The notes under the pieces: model-generated
The model's database searches: none
What the model was told of the DNA's origin: nothing
What the model saw: only the letters and a program-made list of their open reading frames with translations
Translations under genes and position numbers: made by a program
From: Lysobacteraceae bacterium
Lineage (GTDB): Bacteria > Pseudomonadota > Gammaproteobacteria > Xanthomonadales > Xanthomonadaceae
Length of the DNA: 15,601 nucleotides
Assembly (NCBI GenBank): GCA_003505795.1
Contig: DNXT01000156.1
Location: forward strand, 1-15,601
Direction of reading: 5' to 3'
Shown here: positions 1 to 7,600 of the stretch, one piece after another
Layout of the letters: each line of letters starts with the position of its first letter
Position numbering within the stretch: position 1 is the first letter of the stretch

Positions 1-1763
1 CGATCCTCGCCGCCGGCCTGCTGCTGTCCTTCGCCGCGGCGGCACAGCAGGGCGACGGCACCGACGTCGCCGCCCAGGTGCATACCTTCAAGCCGGACAA
101 GCAGCCGCCGAGCGCGCAGGCGATCGCCGCGCTGCGGCTGCCGGCGGGCTTCAGCGTGCAGCCGCTGGCCACCGGCCTGCAGAACGTGCGCGTGCTCGCG
201 GTCGCCGGCAACGGCGACATCTACGCCTCGCGGCGCGAGCAGGGCGACGTGCTGCTGCTGCGCGACCGCGACGAGGACGGCACCCTGGACGCGCCGCCGC
301 GGGTGGTCGCGCGCCGCGCCGGTGCGCATGGCCTGGCGATCCGGGACGATACGCTCTACCTGGCCACGGCCAACGAGGTCTTCCGCGCCGGCATCCGCGC
401 CGACGGCACGCTGGAAGAACCCGTGCTGCTCATCGGCGACCTGCCCGACGGCGGCCAGCATCCCAACCGCACGCTGGCCTTCGGCCCGGACGGCATGCTC
501 TACATCAGCGTCGGTTCCTCGTGCAACGCCTGCAACGAGACCAATCCCGAGCACGCCACCCTGTTGCGCGCCGCGCCCGACGGCAAGTCGCGCACGATCT
601 TCGCCAGCGGCCTGCGCAACACGATCGGCTTCGCCTGGGACCCGGCCAGCGGCGAACTGTGGGGCATGGACCACGGCATCGATTTCCTCGGCGACGAGGT
701 GCAGCCGGAGGAGCTCAACCACCTGGTGAAGGGCAAGCAGTACGGCTGGCCGCACGTGTGGGGACGCGACGGGGTGAACCCGCAGAGCACGCCGCCGGGC
801 GGGATCGACAAGGCGCAATGGGCGGCGATCAGCGAGCCCATGGTGCTGGGCTACACCGCGCACGCCGCGCCGATGCAGATGCTGTTCTATACCGGCGCCG
901 CGTTCCCGCGCGAATACCGCGGCGATGCCTTCGTCACCATGCGCGGCTCCTGGAACCGCAAGCCGGCATCCGGCTACGAGGTGGTGCGGGTGCGCTTCGA
1001 GCGCGGCCGGCCGGTGGCCTTCGAGCCGTTCCTGCAAGGTTTCCTGGTGAACGACGGGCGCGCGCACATCGCGCGGCCGGTCGGCCTGGCGCAGACGCCC
1101 GGCGGCGCGCTGCTGGTGGGCGACGACGCCAACGGCGTGATCTACCGGATCGGTTACGGCAAGCCGGCGAAGGCGACCGCCAGTCGCCCGCCGCCGGTGC
1201 CGTCCGCTCCGCTGCAGGCGCAACTGGCCGAGGGCAACGGCGTGCCGCTGCTGCTGGACCGCATCGGCGAGGCGCCGGCGATGCGGGTCGATGCCACCGC
1301 GTTCGCCCCGGACGGCACGATCGACCGCCGCTATAGCGAATACCACGACGGCGTGTCGCCGCCGCTGTCGTGGCAGGCGGTGGACGGCGCGCGTTCCTAT
1401 GCGATCGTGGTCGAGGACCCGGACGCGAAGCCGCTCACGCCGTTCGTGCACTGGGTGGCCTGGAACATCCCCGCCGACCTCGGCGCGCTGCCGGAAGGAC
1501 TGCCCGAACAGATGCGCCTCACCGTGCCCGAAGGCGTGATGCAGGGCGCGACGACGCGCGGCTCGGTCGGCTACTACGGGCCGCGGCCGCCGGTCGGCGA
1601 GCCGCCGCACCGCTACCACTTCCAGGTGCTGGCGCTGGATACGCTGCTGGACCTGCCGCCCGGTGCCGACCGCGACGCATTGCTGCAGGCGGCGCGGGGC
1701 CACGTGATCGGCAAGGGCGCTGCGGTCGCCACCTACGCGCAGCGGCAGGCGCCGTTGAAGTAG
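1..1763 (+). CDS. PQQ-dependent sugar dehydrogenase fused to a PEBP (YbhB/YbcL) domain, 5' end cut by the window
   Basis: The frame is open from position 3. The first visible codons give a hydrophobic stretch (ILAAGLLLSFAAAAQQG), the core and cleavage region of a Sec signal peptide, so the true start lies left of the window and the GTG at 78 is not the start. Residues encoded by about 130-1160 form a sorbosone/glucose dehydrogenase-type beta-propeller: a conserved His in GGQHPNR (His codon 459-461), then a PDGMLYISVG strand and the Cys pair in SSCNACNE. Such enzymes oxidise sugars in the periplasm with PQQ; the substrate cannot be read from sequence. From about 1209 to 1755 a complete PEBP/Raf-kinase-inhibitor-like domain follows, with DPDA (1416-1427), FVHWVAWNIP, GYYGPRPPVGEPPHRYHF (1569-1622) and GHVIGKG. 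The visible part is 586 residues. The role of the PEBP domain in such a fusion is unknown. The dehydrogenase and PEBP family calls are firm; catalytic activity is inferred. Confidence 0.9.
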   Translation, partial: ILAAGLLLSFAAAAQQGDGTDVAAQVHTFKPDKQPPSAQAIAALRLPAGFSVQPLATGLQNVRVLAVAGNGDIYASRREQGDVLLLRDRDEDGTLDAPPRVVARRAGAHGLAIRDDTLYLATANEVFRAGIRADGTLEEPVLLIGDLPDGGQHPNRTLAFGPDGMLYISVGSSCNACNETNPEHATLLRAAPDGKSRTIFASGLRNTIGFAWDPASGELWGMDHGIDFLGDEVQPEELNHLVKGKQYGWPHVWGRDGVNPQSTPPGGIDKAQWAAISEPMVLGYTAHAAPMQMLFYTGAAFPREYRGDAFVTMRGSWNRKPASGYEVVRVRFERGRPVAFEPFLQGFLVNDGRAHIARPVGLAQTPGGALLVGDDANGVIYRIGYGKPAKATASRPPPVPSAPLQAQLAEGNGVPLLLDRIGEAPAMRVDATAFAPDGTIDRRYSEYHDGVSPPLSWQAVDGARSYAIVVEDPDAKPLTPFVHWVAWNIPADLGALPEGLPEQMRLTVPEGVMQGATTRGSVGYYGPRPPVGEPPHRYHFQVLALDTLLDLPPGADRDALLQAARGHVIGKGAAVATYAQRQAPLK

Positions 1764-1858
1764 GGCACGGGAGGGCCTGCGGGCCGGTGGGAACCCGTGG
1801 AGAACCGCCGCCGGCCGTCTCCTCGCGGGCGCTGGCGACCCTGCGTGGCGCGCTGCCG

Positions 1859-1890
1859 GCTTGCGGTGCGCAGCCGACGTTCCCGCAAGC
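1859..1890. terminator. Inverted repeat in convergent gap, possible terminator
   Basis: GCTTGCGG (1859-1866) and CCGCAAGC (1883-1890) are perfect 8-bp arms around a 16-nt loop, about 95 bp after the dehydrogenase stop. There is no T-tract on either strand, so intrinsic termination is only a possibility. The long loop makes it the weaker of the two candidates in this gap. Confidence 0.25.
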
Positions 1891-1900
1891 GCATGGCGAG

Positions 1901-1932
1901 CCGGGTGCCGGCCAGGATCGCCGGCCACCCGG
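1901..1932. terminator. G+C-rich hairpin just after the SDR stop, possible bidirectional terminator
   Basis: CCGGGTG+CCGGC (1901-1912) pairs with GCCGG, a bulged C and CACCCGG (1920-1932) across a 7-nt loop: 12 base pairs with one bulge. It ends 10 nt from the stop codon of the minus-strand oxidoreductase and lies between two convergent genes, where a two-way terminator is expected. No U-tract is visible, so the call rests on stem strength and position only. Confidence 0.4.
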
Positions 1933-1942
1933 TCGCCTCCGC

Positions 1943-2809
1943 CTACAGCGTGACCGCGCCGCCGGACACCGTCAGCAGTGCGCCGGAGGTGTAGCTGGCG
2001 CGGTCGGAAGCGAGCATGACGTAGGCCGAGGCGAGCTCGGCCGGCTGGCCCGGCCGCCCGAACGGGGTCTGCGAACCGAAGTTCTCGACCTCGTCCTCGG
2101 CCATGCCGGCGGGGATGAAGGGCGTCCAGATCGGCCCCGGCAGCACCGCGTTGACGCGGATCCGCTGCTCGGCCAGCAGGCCGGCCAGGCCGATCGTCAT
2201 GTTGGCCACCGCGCCCTTGGTGGCGGAGTAGGGCAGGATGTTGGGCGTGGGCTTCTTTGAGTTCACCGAGGCGGTGTTGATGACGCTGCCGCCGCCGGCC
2301 AGCAGCGGCACGCACAGCCGCACCAGGTTGAACACCGCATGCACGTTGGTGTCGAAGGTCTTGCGCCACTCGTCCAGGGTGATCTCCTCGAAGCGCTGGA
2401 AATAGCGCTGGTAGGCGGCGTTGTTGACCAGCACATCGATTCCGCCGAGCTGCTGCCGTACCTGGTCCACCAGTTGCGCCGCCTGCGCGGGATCGCTGAT
2501 GTCGCAGGCCACCAGCACCGCGCGCCGGCCGGCCTGCTCGATCAGCGCGCCGACGCGCTCGGCGTCGGCCCGCTCGTCCGGCAGGAAGGCGATGGCGACA
2601 TCGGCGCCCTCGCGCGCGAAGGCGATCGCCACCGCCGCGCCGATGCCGCTGTCGCCGCCGGTGATCAGCGCCTTCTTGTTCTCCAGTTGGCCGCTGCCGA
2701 CGTAGCTGTCCTCGCCGTGGTCGGGACGCGGCTCCATCCTGTCGGTCTTGCCGGGGAAATCCTGCTGCTGGCGCTTGAACGGCGGGCGGGGATAATCTGG
2801 GACGGGCAT
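1943..2809 (-). CDS. NAD(P)-dependent short-chain dehydrogenase/reductase, YghA/YhdF family
   Basis: The 288-residue protein has a classical SDR fold: cofactor motif TGGDSGIG (residues 50-57), NNAA (129-132), and the catalytic set Asn155, Ser181, Tyr194 and Lys198 (YSATK). RVNAVLPGPIWTP and a terminal SGG complete the signature. The N-terminal extension of about 40 residues (PRPPFKRQQQDFPGKTDRM, then GEDSYVGSGQLENKKALITG) is typical of the YghA/YhdF subgroup, cytoplasmic oxidoreductases often linked to general stress; the substrate is not predictable. I chose the ATG at 2809 because GGAG lies 7 nt upstream (CTCC at 2817-2820 on the + strand) and the extension starts as in homologues; the frame stays open upstream to 3619, but that stretch lies antisense to the next gene. 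The gene is divergent from 2990 and convergent with the dehydrogenase gene, so it is probably monocistronic. Confidence 0.93.
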   Translation of the reverse strand: MPVPDYPRPPFKRQQQDFPGKTDRMEPRPDHGEDSYVGSGQLENKKALITGGDSGIGAAVAIAFAREGADVAIAFLPDERADAERVGALIEQAGRRAVLVACDISDPAQAAQLVDQVRQQLGGIDVLVNNAAYQRYFQRFEEITLDEWRKTFDTNVHAVFNLVRLCVPLLAGGGSVINTASVNSKKPTPNILPYSATKGAVANMTIGLAGLLAEQRIRVNAVLPGPIWTPFIPAGMAEDEVENFGSQTPFGRPGQPAELASAYVMLASDRASYTSGALLTVSGGAVTL

Positions 2810-2839
2810 CGCGCGGCTCCGGCATGGGATGCCGACAGT

Positions 2840-2869
2840 GTGCGCAGCGGGGATAAAGATCGTGCGCAG
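2840..2869. promoter_or_regulatory. Two GTGCGCAG direct repeats in the divergent intergenic region, operator-like
   Basis: GTGCGCAG occurs at 2840-2847 and again at 2862-2869, exactly 22 bp apart (about two helical turns). Each copy contains the palindrome TGCGCA. They flank the A/T-rich GATAAAGAT, one of the few A/T-rich patches in the 180-bp gap between the divergent oxidoreductase and NTF2-like genes. Spacing and location suit a dimeric regulator or overlapping promoters, but no convincing -35/-10 pair was found and TGCGCA is common in G+C-rich DNA. Confidence 0.25.
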
Positions 2870-2977
2870 GCAATGTCCGCGGCGCGTGTAGGCCGGCGCC
2901 GGGGCGGTCGGGCCATTGGCAGCGGACAATCGGCGGAGAGCGGGTAGCGGCAGGCCCGCCACAAGAACCAGGCCAGC

Positions 2978-2983
2978 AAGGAG
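2978..2983 (+). promoter_or_regulatory. Ribosome binding site that sets a TTG start
   Basis: AAGGAG lies 6 nt before the TTG at 2990. The first in-frame ATG (3002) would be 18 nt away, too far, so this site selects the TTG. Confidence 0.7.
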
Positions 2984-2989
2984 ACCAGC

Positions 2990-3466
2990 TTGAAGACATG
3001 GATGATGTGGCTGGCGCTCGTGGCGTCGCCGTGGCCGGCGACCGCGTCCGCCGCCGCGGCGGTGACCCGGGAGCAGGTGGTGGCGCTGGTGGACACGGTG
3101 ACGACCGCCGTCCGCCGTCATGATGCCGACACGGTACTGGCCAGTTTCACGCCGGATGCGAAGATCACGGTCGTGGCGCCCGCGCGGCTGGGCGGCACCC
3201 GGCGACTGGCGCTGAGCGAATACCGGGCGATGCTGATCGGCGGCTGGCGACAGTTGCCGGACTCGGCCTACGAGGTCAGCGACATCGTCATCGAACTGGC
3301 CGAAGGCGGCCGTTCGGCGACGGTCACCAGCACGGTCAGGGAGGCGGTGGACGCCTACGGCAAGAGCCTCAGTTCCACCACCCAGCAGCGCATGACGGTC
3401 GTGGCGCGCGCCGGCAAGCCGAAGATCGCGTTCCTGCATGCGGTGTTTCGGGTCAAGGGCCTGTAG
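2990..3466 (+). CDS. Exported NTF2-like (SnoaL/DUF4440-type) protein of unknown function
   Basis: The 158-residue protein starts at TTG, supported by AAGGAG 6 nt upstream; an ATG start at 3002 would shorten the signal peptide and leave the ribosome site too far away. Residues 1 to about 22 (MKTWMMWLALVASPWPATAS) are a Sec signal peptide with likely cleavage after ASA, so the product should be periplasmic. The mature part of about 135 residues fits the NTF2-like cone fold: an opening helix (VTREQVVALVDTVTTAVRRHD), then DTVLASFTPDAKITV, an SEYRAML helix and long beta strands (YEVSDIVIEL, ATVTSTVREA, QRMTVVAR). The ADTVLASFTPDA segment resembles SnoaL/DUF4440 domains, which may be enzymes or small-ligand binders; no catalytic residue can be assigned. 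It is transcribed away from the oxidoreductase, and a hairpin 40 bp downstream suggests a single-gene unit. Confidence 0.8.
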   Translation: MKTWMMWLALVASPWPATASAAAAVTREQVVALVDTVTTAVRRHDADTVLASFTPDAKITVVAPARLGGTRRLALSEYRAMLIGGWRQLPDSAYEVSDIVIELAEGGRSATVTSTVREAVDAYGKSLSSTTQQRMTVVARAGKPKIAFLHAVFRVKGL

Positions 3467-3505
3467 CGGGCCGCTGCCGCGGTCCGGCATCTTGCTTGCT
3501 TGCTG

Positions 3506-3530
3506 GCCGGCAGGCTGCCGGCGGCTGTTT
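3506..3530 (+). terminator. Hairpin followed by TGTTT, probable terminator of the NTF2-like gene
   Basis: GCCGGC (3506-3511) and GCCGGC (3517-3522) form a 6-bp G+C-only stem with an AGGCT loop, followed by GGCTGTTT. It lies 40 bp after the stop at 3466. The T-run is short and the stem modest, so this is moderate evidence. A short CTTG tandem repeat (three copies, 3491-3502) lies just upstream. Confidence 0.4.
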
Positions 3531-3609
3531 GCCAAGGGCATGGGGGGCGATGGAGAATCCTTCCGTGCGCCAACCTGCGCACCTCGGAGCATCAACAGGG
3601 GAACAAGGG

Positions 3610-3756
3610 ATGCATGCATGGATCGCGGGCCCGCTGGTGCAGGCCGGCATGGCGATATTGGGCGCGGCGCCGGTCCAGGAAGCCACGGCGCCTGCAGGCG
3701 GTAGCCGAACCCCGGTAGCGGGCGTGCTTCCGTGCTCGGCTACGTCGGGCCGCTGA
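3610..3756 (+). CDS. Doubtful 48-residue small ORF
   Basis: An ATG at 3610 is preceded by AGGGG (3597-3601) at an 8-nt spacing and opens a 48-residue frame ending at TGA 3754-3756, 25 nt before the GT9 start. The N-terminal half (WIAGPLVQAGMAILGAA) is mildly hydrophobic; the rest is low-complexity Ala/Gly/Pro/Ser. No family is recognised. The frame is also open upstream to 3496, and the region contains inverted repeats, so an untranslated leader is at least as likely. It is listed because this 315-bp gap (3467-3781) has no other coding candidate. Confidence 0.2.
   Translation: MHAWIAGPLVQAGMAILGAAPVQEATAPAGGSRTPVAGVLPCSATSGR
3701..3743. repeat. 8-bp inverted repeat upstream of the GT9 gene
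   Basis: GTAGCCGA (3701-3708) and TCGGCTAC (3736-3743) are perfect inverted arms around a 27-nt loop, which itself contains a small CCCG-GTAG-CGGG hairpin. It ends 38 nt before the GT9 start codon. It could be a leader structure, a REP-like remnant or an operator. It occurs once in the window, so no repeat family can be claimed. Confidence 0.3.
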
Positions 3757-3781
3757 AGTCCGCCGCCAGGATAGTCTCAAG

Positions 3782-4600
3782 GTGGCTTCCCTACCCGAAC
3801 GCCTGCCGTGGTCGCCTTCCGGCAGCGTATTTGCGCTGCAGGGAGCGCATACCGGCGACCTGGTGATGGCAATGCCTGCGATCGGGGCTGCGCTCAAGCG
3901 CGGTCCGGTAGGCGTGGCTGGACTGAAGCCGCAGTACTACGCGGCTCTGCAGGATTTGCCGGTGCATTACCGCGTGCGTTTCCATGACGGTCGCCGGCTA
4001 GTGGCGCGCAGGACGGCCGGATTGCATATGACCGAGGTGTGGCTGCGCTGCCTCGGCGAGGACGTGGCACCGGTGCGGCTGCCGTTCCCGGTCAGAGGCA
4101 ATGCACAGCTGGATCGTCTGCTGCCGTTCGGGCCGTGGGTGTTGCTCAGTCCTTGGTCGGATTTCGCGCCAAAGCGGTGGGATCCGGGCCACTGGCACTT
4201 GCTCGCCGGCCACATTGCGGCCAGCGGCTGGCGCGTGGCCGTCACCGGCCCGCCGCGGGCGGCGGAGTTGGGGAGGTTCATCGCAGGGCCGATACACCTG
4301 AATCTGGTCGGCCGGGACGGCCCGGAGGACTGGCCGGGGCTGCTACGCCGCGCCGCGCTGGTCATATCCACCGACTCGGCGCCGGTACACGTGGCCGACG
4401 CCATGGACATTCCGGTCATCGGGCTCTATGGCCATACCCGAATCGACGAGTTCGGCCCCTTCTGGCGGCGCGACCTGTGCGTCCAGGCCGGCAGCATGGA
4501 GGCGCTGGGGCTCGGGACCGTGATTGAGGCCTTCGAACGCTGGCGCCGGAGTGATGCAGCCCTTCGCCAACGCTCGGAGACGAGCGCCGCGCCTCCCTAA
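3782..4600 (+). CDS. Compact GT9 glycosyltransferase, ADP-heptose:LPS heptosyltransferase-like
   Basis: The 272-residue protein starts at GTG, with AGGA 10 nt upstream (3768-3771). The next in-frame ATG would remove the conserved N-terminal GDLVMAMPAIGAAL motif, which carries Asp26, matching the catalytic Asp of WaaC/WaaF proteins. The C-terminal half is typical of the family: LLSPWSDFAPKRW (121-133, with the Lys-Arg-Trp of the donor-binding loop), then HLNLVGRDGPEDWPGLLRRA and TDSAPVHVADA (197-207), the GT9 nucleotide-sugar signature. Family members move heptose or other sugars onto LPS core on the cytoplasmic face of the inner membrane. It is shorter than the usual 320-350 residues; the loss lies in the N-terminal acceptor domain, only about 95 residues between the two motifs. 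The RHS gene begins 74 bp downstream on the same strand with no obvious terminator between. The acceptor is unknown. Confidence 0.87.
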   Translation: MASLPERLPWSPSGSVFALQGAHTGDLVMAMPAIGAALKRGPVGVAGLKPQYYAALQDLPVHYRVRFHDGRRLVARRTAGLHMTEVWLRCLGEDVAPVRLPFPVRGNAQLDRLLPFGPWVLLSPWSDFAPKRWDPGHWHLLAGHIAASGWRVAVTGPPRAAELGRFIAGPIHLNLVGRDGPEDWPGLLRRAALVISTDSAPVHVADAMDIPVIGLYGHTRIDEFGPFWRRDLCVQAGSMEALGLGTVIEAFERWRRSDAALRQRSETSAAPP

Positions 4601-4663
4601 ACTCTTTGCCGGCTCCTGGGACTGGGGAGAGGACAGTGGCGTGAACCGCCGCCCCTCACCTAC

Positions 4664-4668
4664 AGGAG
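4664..4668 (+). promoter_or_regulatory. Ribosome binding site of the giant RHS gene
   Basis: AGGAG ends 6 nt before the ATG at 4675, near-ideal spacing. This fixes the start; an in-frame GTG immediately follows the ATG but is too close to be the first choice. Confidence 0.8.
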
Positions 4669-4674
4669 CAGGTC

Positions 4675-7600
4675 ATGGTGGCAGTATTTTCGGGCAATGG
4701 ATTGGGTCTGTTCGACAGCTCGCTCGCTTCGTTGGGCGGAGCCCCCGGCGGAGCGGCGACCGTTGGCGGCCAGGGGCGGGACCGTCAATACCTGAATGTC
4801 GCCAACGGCAATCTGGTGCTGCAGGCGGGCGACGAAGTACTGCAGTTTCGCGGTCTGTCGGTATCGGCCACCCGGACCTACAACAGCCAGGGCCTGCTGG
4901 CCGACACCGGTGGCGATGGCTGGCTCACTGGTTTCGAGCGCCGCGTACTGCTGACCGGTGACGCAAATGCCGCCAGTTCGGTCGCGCGCCTGCAGCAGGG
5001 CGACGGCAGCTACACGGACTTCCGCTATGACGCTACGAACCACCGCTACCTGAGCGCTGCCGGCAGCGGTGCGCACGATGTCCTCGTCTGGGACGCGGCT
5101 TCGTCCACCTGGACTCTGACCGAAGGCAGCACGCGTCGCCAGGAGGTGTACGCCAGCCATGGCGATCCGGTGGCTGCCGGTCGTCTGATCAGGATCGTCG
5201 CCGGCTTCGGTGGCGCCGAGGCTCCTGCCCACTTCGACGTGCTCTACGACGGCCAGGGTCGGGTGTCCGCGGTCTCGTCCGATGGCGGCAACCCACAGGC
5301 CGATGCCTTGCTGTTTTCGTATGACGGCAACGGGCGCCCGGCTGCGATCTCCACGCGCGAAGCGGGCCGCGAGCGCACCCAGGTCGCCTACGAATACGAT
5401 GCCATTGGCCGCCTTGCCGCCGTCGTCACCGATCTGACGCCGGACGACGCGACCGATAACGCCTGGAACACGGGCAATCCGGCCGCCAACGACGGCCACC
5501 TGTTCCGCACCGAGTACCGGTACAGCGGCGACAGCGCTCGAATTGCCGGCATCCGGCAAAGCGACGGCATCGTCGTGCAGTACGCCTATCAGCTCGACGG
5601 GCGTATCGCCAGCGTTACCTACGGAGAGGGTACGGACGCGGCGACGTATACGCTGACCTACAACGCCGGTCGCACCGACATCGCAGATTCGGACGGCCGC
5701 ACCTGGTCCTACCTGTTCGACACGGCTGGCCAACTGATCGAAGTGCTGGCACCGGCGATGGCCGGGCTGCGCGGCAGCACGCGTTACACGTACGATGCGG
5801 ATGGCAACGTGCTGTCGGTGGTGCAGGCGCGCGGCGCGCAGCTCCTGAGCAAGATCGATTACGCCTACGATGCGGCAGGCAATGTAGTGCGCGAGAGCGA
5901 CGCGACCGGCGCCGTGCTTGTGCGCAGCTATTCGGCCAACAATCAAGTGCTGGCCGAGACCCGCTATCCCAATGGCTCCGCGGCAGTGGACAGCGAACCG
6001 CCCCCGGCCGGGGCGCTGCGCACACGCTACGTGTACGACGCGCAGGACCGGCTGCGCTTCACGGTCGATGCCGAGGGGCGCGTGACCGAGCTGACCTATG
6101 CTGACGGGGGCACCGGCGTAGGTCAGCGTGCGACGCTGCGCCAGTTCGTCGGCGCCGCCTACGCCGGCACGGTGTTCAGCGAAGCGGCGCTAGCGGCATT
6201 CTCCGCGGACAATCTGGCCGAGTCCTCCCTCACCACCTACGGCTATGACGCAGCCGGTCGTCTCAACCGCACCACGGCCTACGCGAGCGTCGACGTCGAA
6301 GGCGCCGGCATATTCGATGCGGCCACTGCCGTCACCACGCTGGTATACGACGCGCAGGGCCTGCTGCGGCGCCAGGCCACGGTGCCGGGCGCGGGAAGCA
6401 GCGCCGACGACCAGGTGTTGCGCAACGTCGTCGACTACGCCTATGACGGCCTGGGCCGTCTTCTCTCAGTGGTGCGCTACGTCCGTGATGGATTGGGCGC
6501 ACAGCAGGTGGCGCAGACCCAGACCTACAGCTATCTCGATGCAAGCCGGCGCATCGAGATCGCCACCGGTGGCGCCGCCACGCAGGTCAGTCTGCAGGAC
6601 AGCGCCGGACGCACGCTCACCAGCTGGCTGCAGGCGCCCGGCGAGGCCGCCACGGCTCGTGTCCAGCACTACTACTACGATGCGAGCGGCCAGCTGCGTG
6701 CATCGGAGGATGCGCTTGGCGGACGCAGTTATTCCTTCTACGACGAGAAGGGCCGCCTTGCCGCAGTGGTGGGACCCTCGGGCGAAGTCACCGGCTATAG
6801 CTACGACGGTGCCGATCGCCTGCTGGCCACCACGCGATACGCGAACCGTGTAACCACCGCGGGCTGGGTCGTGGATGGCGAAGTCGTGCCCACGTCGTTT
6901 GCCGACATCGGCCTGGTCGCCGATGCTGCGAATGACCGCGTGGTACGCGCTGCCTACGACGCGGCCGGCCGGCTGGCCACCGAGACCGACGAAGTCGGTG
7001 CGGTGACCAGCTACGCCTACGACGCATTGGGACGCCTGGTGAAGAACACCGTGGGCAGCGGCGCCGCCGCCCGCGTGACGCGCAGCTTCTACGATCGCAG
7101 TGGCAAGGTCCTGGCGATTCTGGACGCGGAAGGCTACCTCACCGAAATGGCCTACGACGCCGCCGGCCGCAAGATCCGGCAGGTCGTCCACGCCACGGCG
7201 ACCAATGCCGCCGCGCGTGCCGCGGGCTCACTGGCGGAGCTACGTCCAGCCGATGCCGCAGGCGACCAGGCGACGCGCTGGTTCTACGACGGGCGCGGCA
7301 ATCTCGTCGGCGAGCTGGATGCCGAAGGTTACGTGACCGAGTACGTGTTCGACCAGGCCGGCAACAGCCGTGCGACGCTGCGCTACTACCAGGCCGCGAC
7401 CGGCGCGACGTCGCAGGCAGGCTGGACGCAGATCCGGGCGCAGGTGGCGAACCGGGCCGACGGCGCCGCCTATCGGCAGGAGCGCCGGCAATACAACGAC
7501 CTCGGCCAGCTGGAACTGTCGGTGGCCGAGAACGGCCTTACCACGCGCTATCAGTACGACGTAGCCGGCCGCCTGGTGCGTACCGAGGCCGGTGGCGACT

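Noticed and set aside
521..1336. A 271-codon frame inside the dehydrogenase gene
   Set aside because: Low-complexity Arg/Ala translation in the wrong frame of a gene with strong domain evidence.
1370..2260. A 296-codon plus-strand frame across the end of the dehydrogenase gene and antisense to the oxidoreductase
   Set aside because: The Ala/Arg/Gly-rich translation without motifs is typical of out-of-frame G+C-rich DNA; two well-supported genes occupy the same bases.
2829..2857. A sigma-70 promoter using GATAAA at 2852-2857 as -10
   Set aside because: No acceptable -35 hexamer at 16-18 bp on either strand, so I report only the repeat pair, not a promoter.
2810..3619. Upstream extension of the oxidoreductase frame to 3619
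   Set aside because: The extra 270 codons lie antisense to the NTF2-like gene, are Arg-rich and resemble no protein; the ATG at 2809 has its own GGAG and starts where the YghA-type family starts.
3782..4600. Assignment of the GT9 protein to the autotransporter heptosyltransferase (Aah/TibC) family
   Set aside because: It has only two Cys residues in the main body (RCLG, DLCV), lacks the expected iron-binding Cys set, and is far shorter than those enzymes; only the generic GT9 motifs fit.
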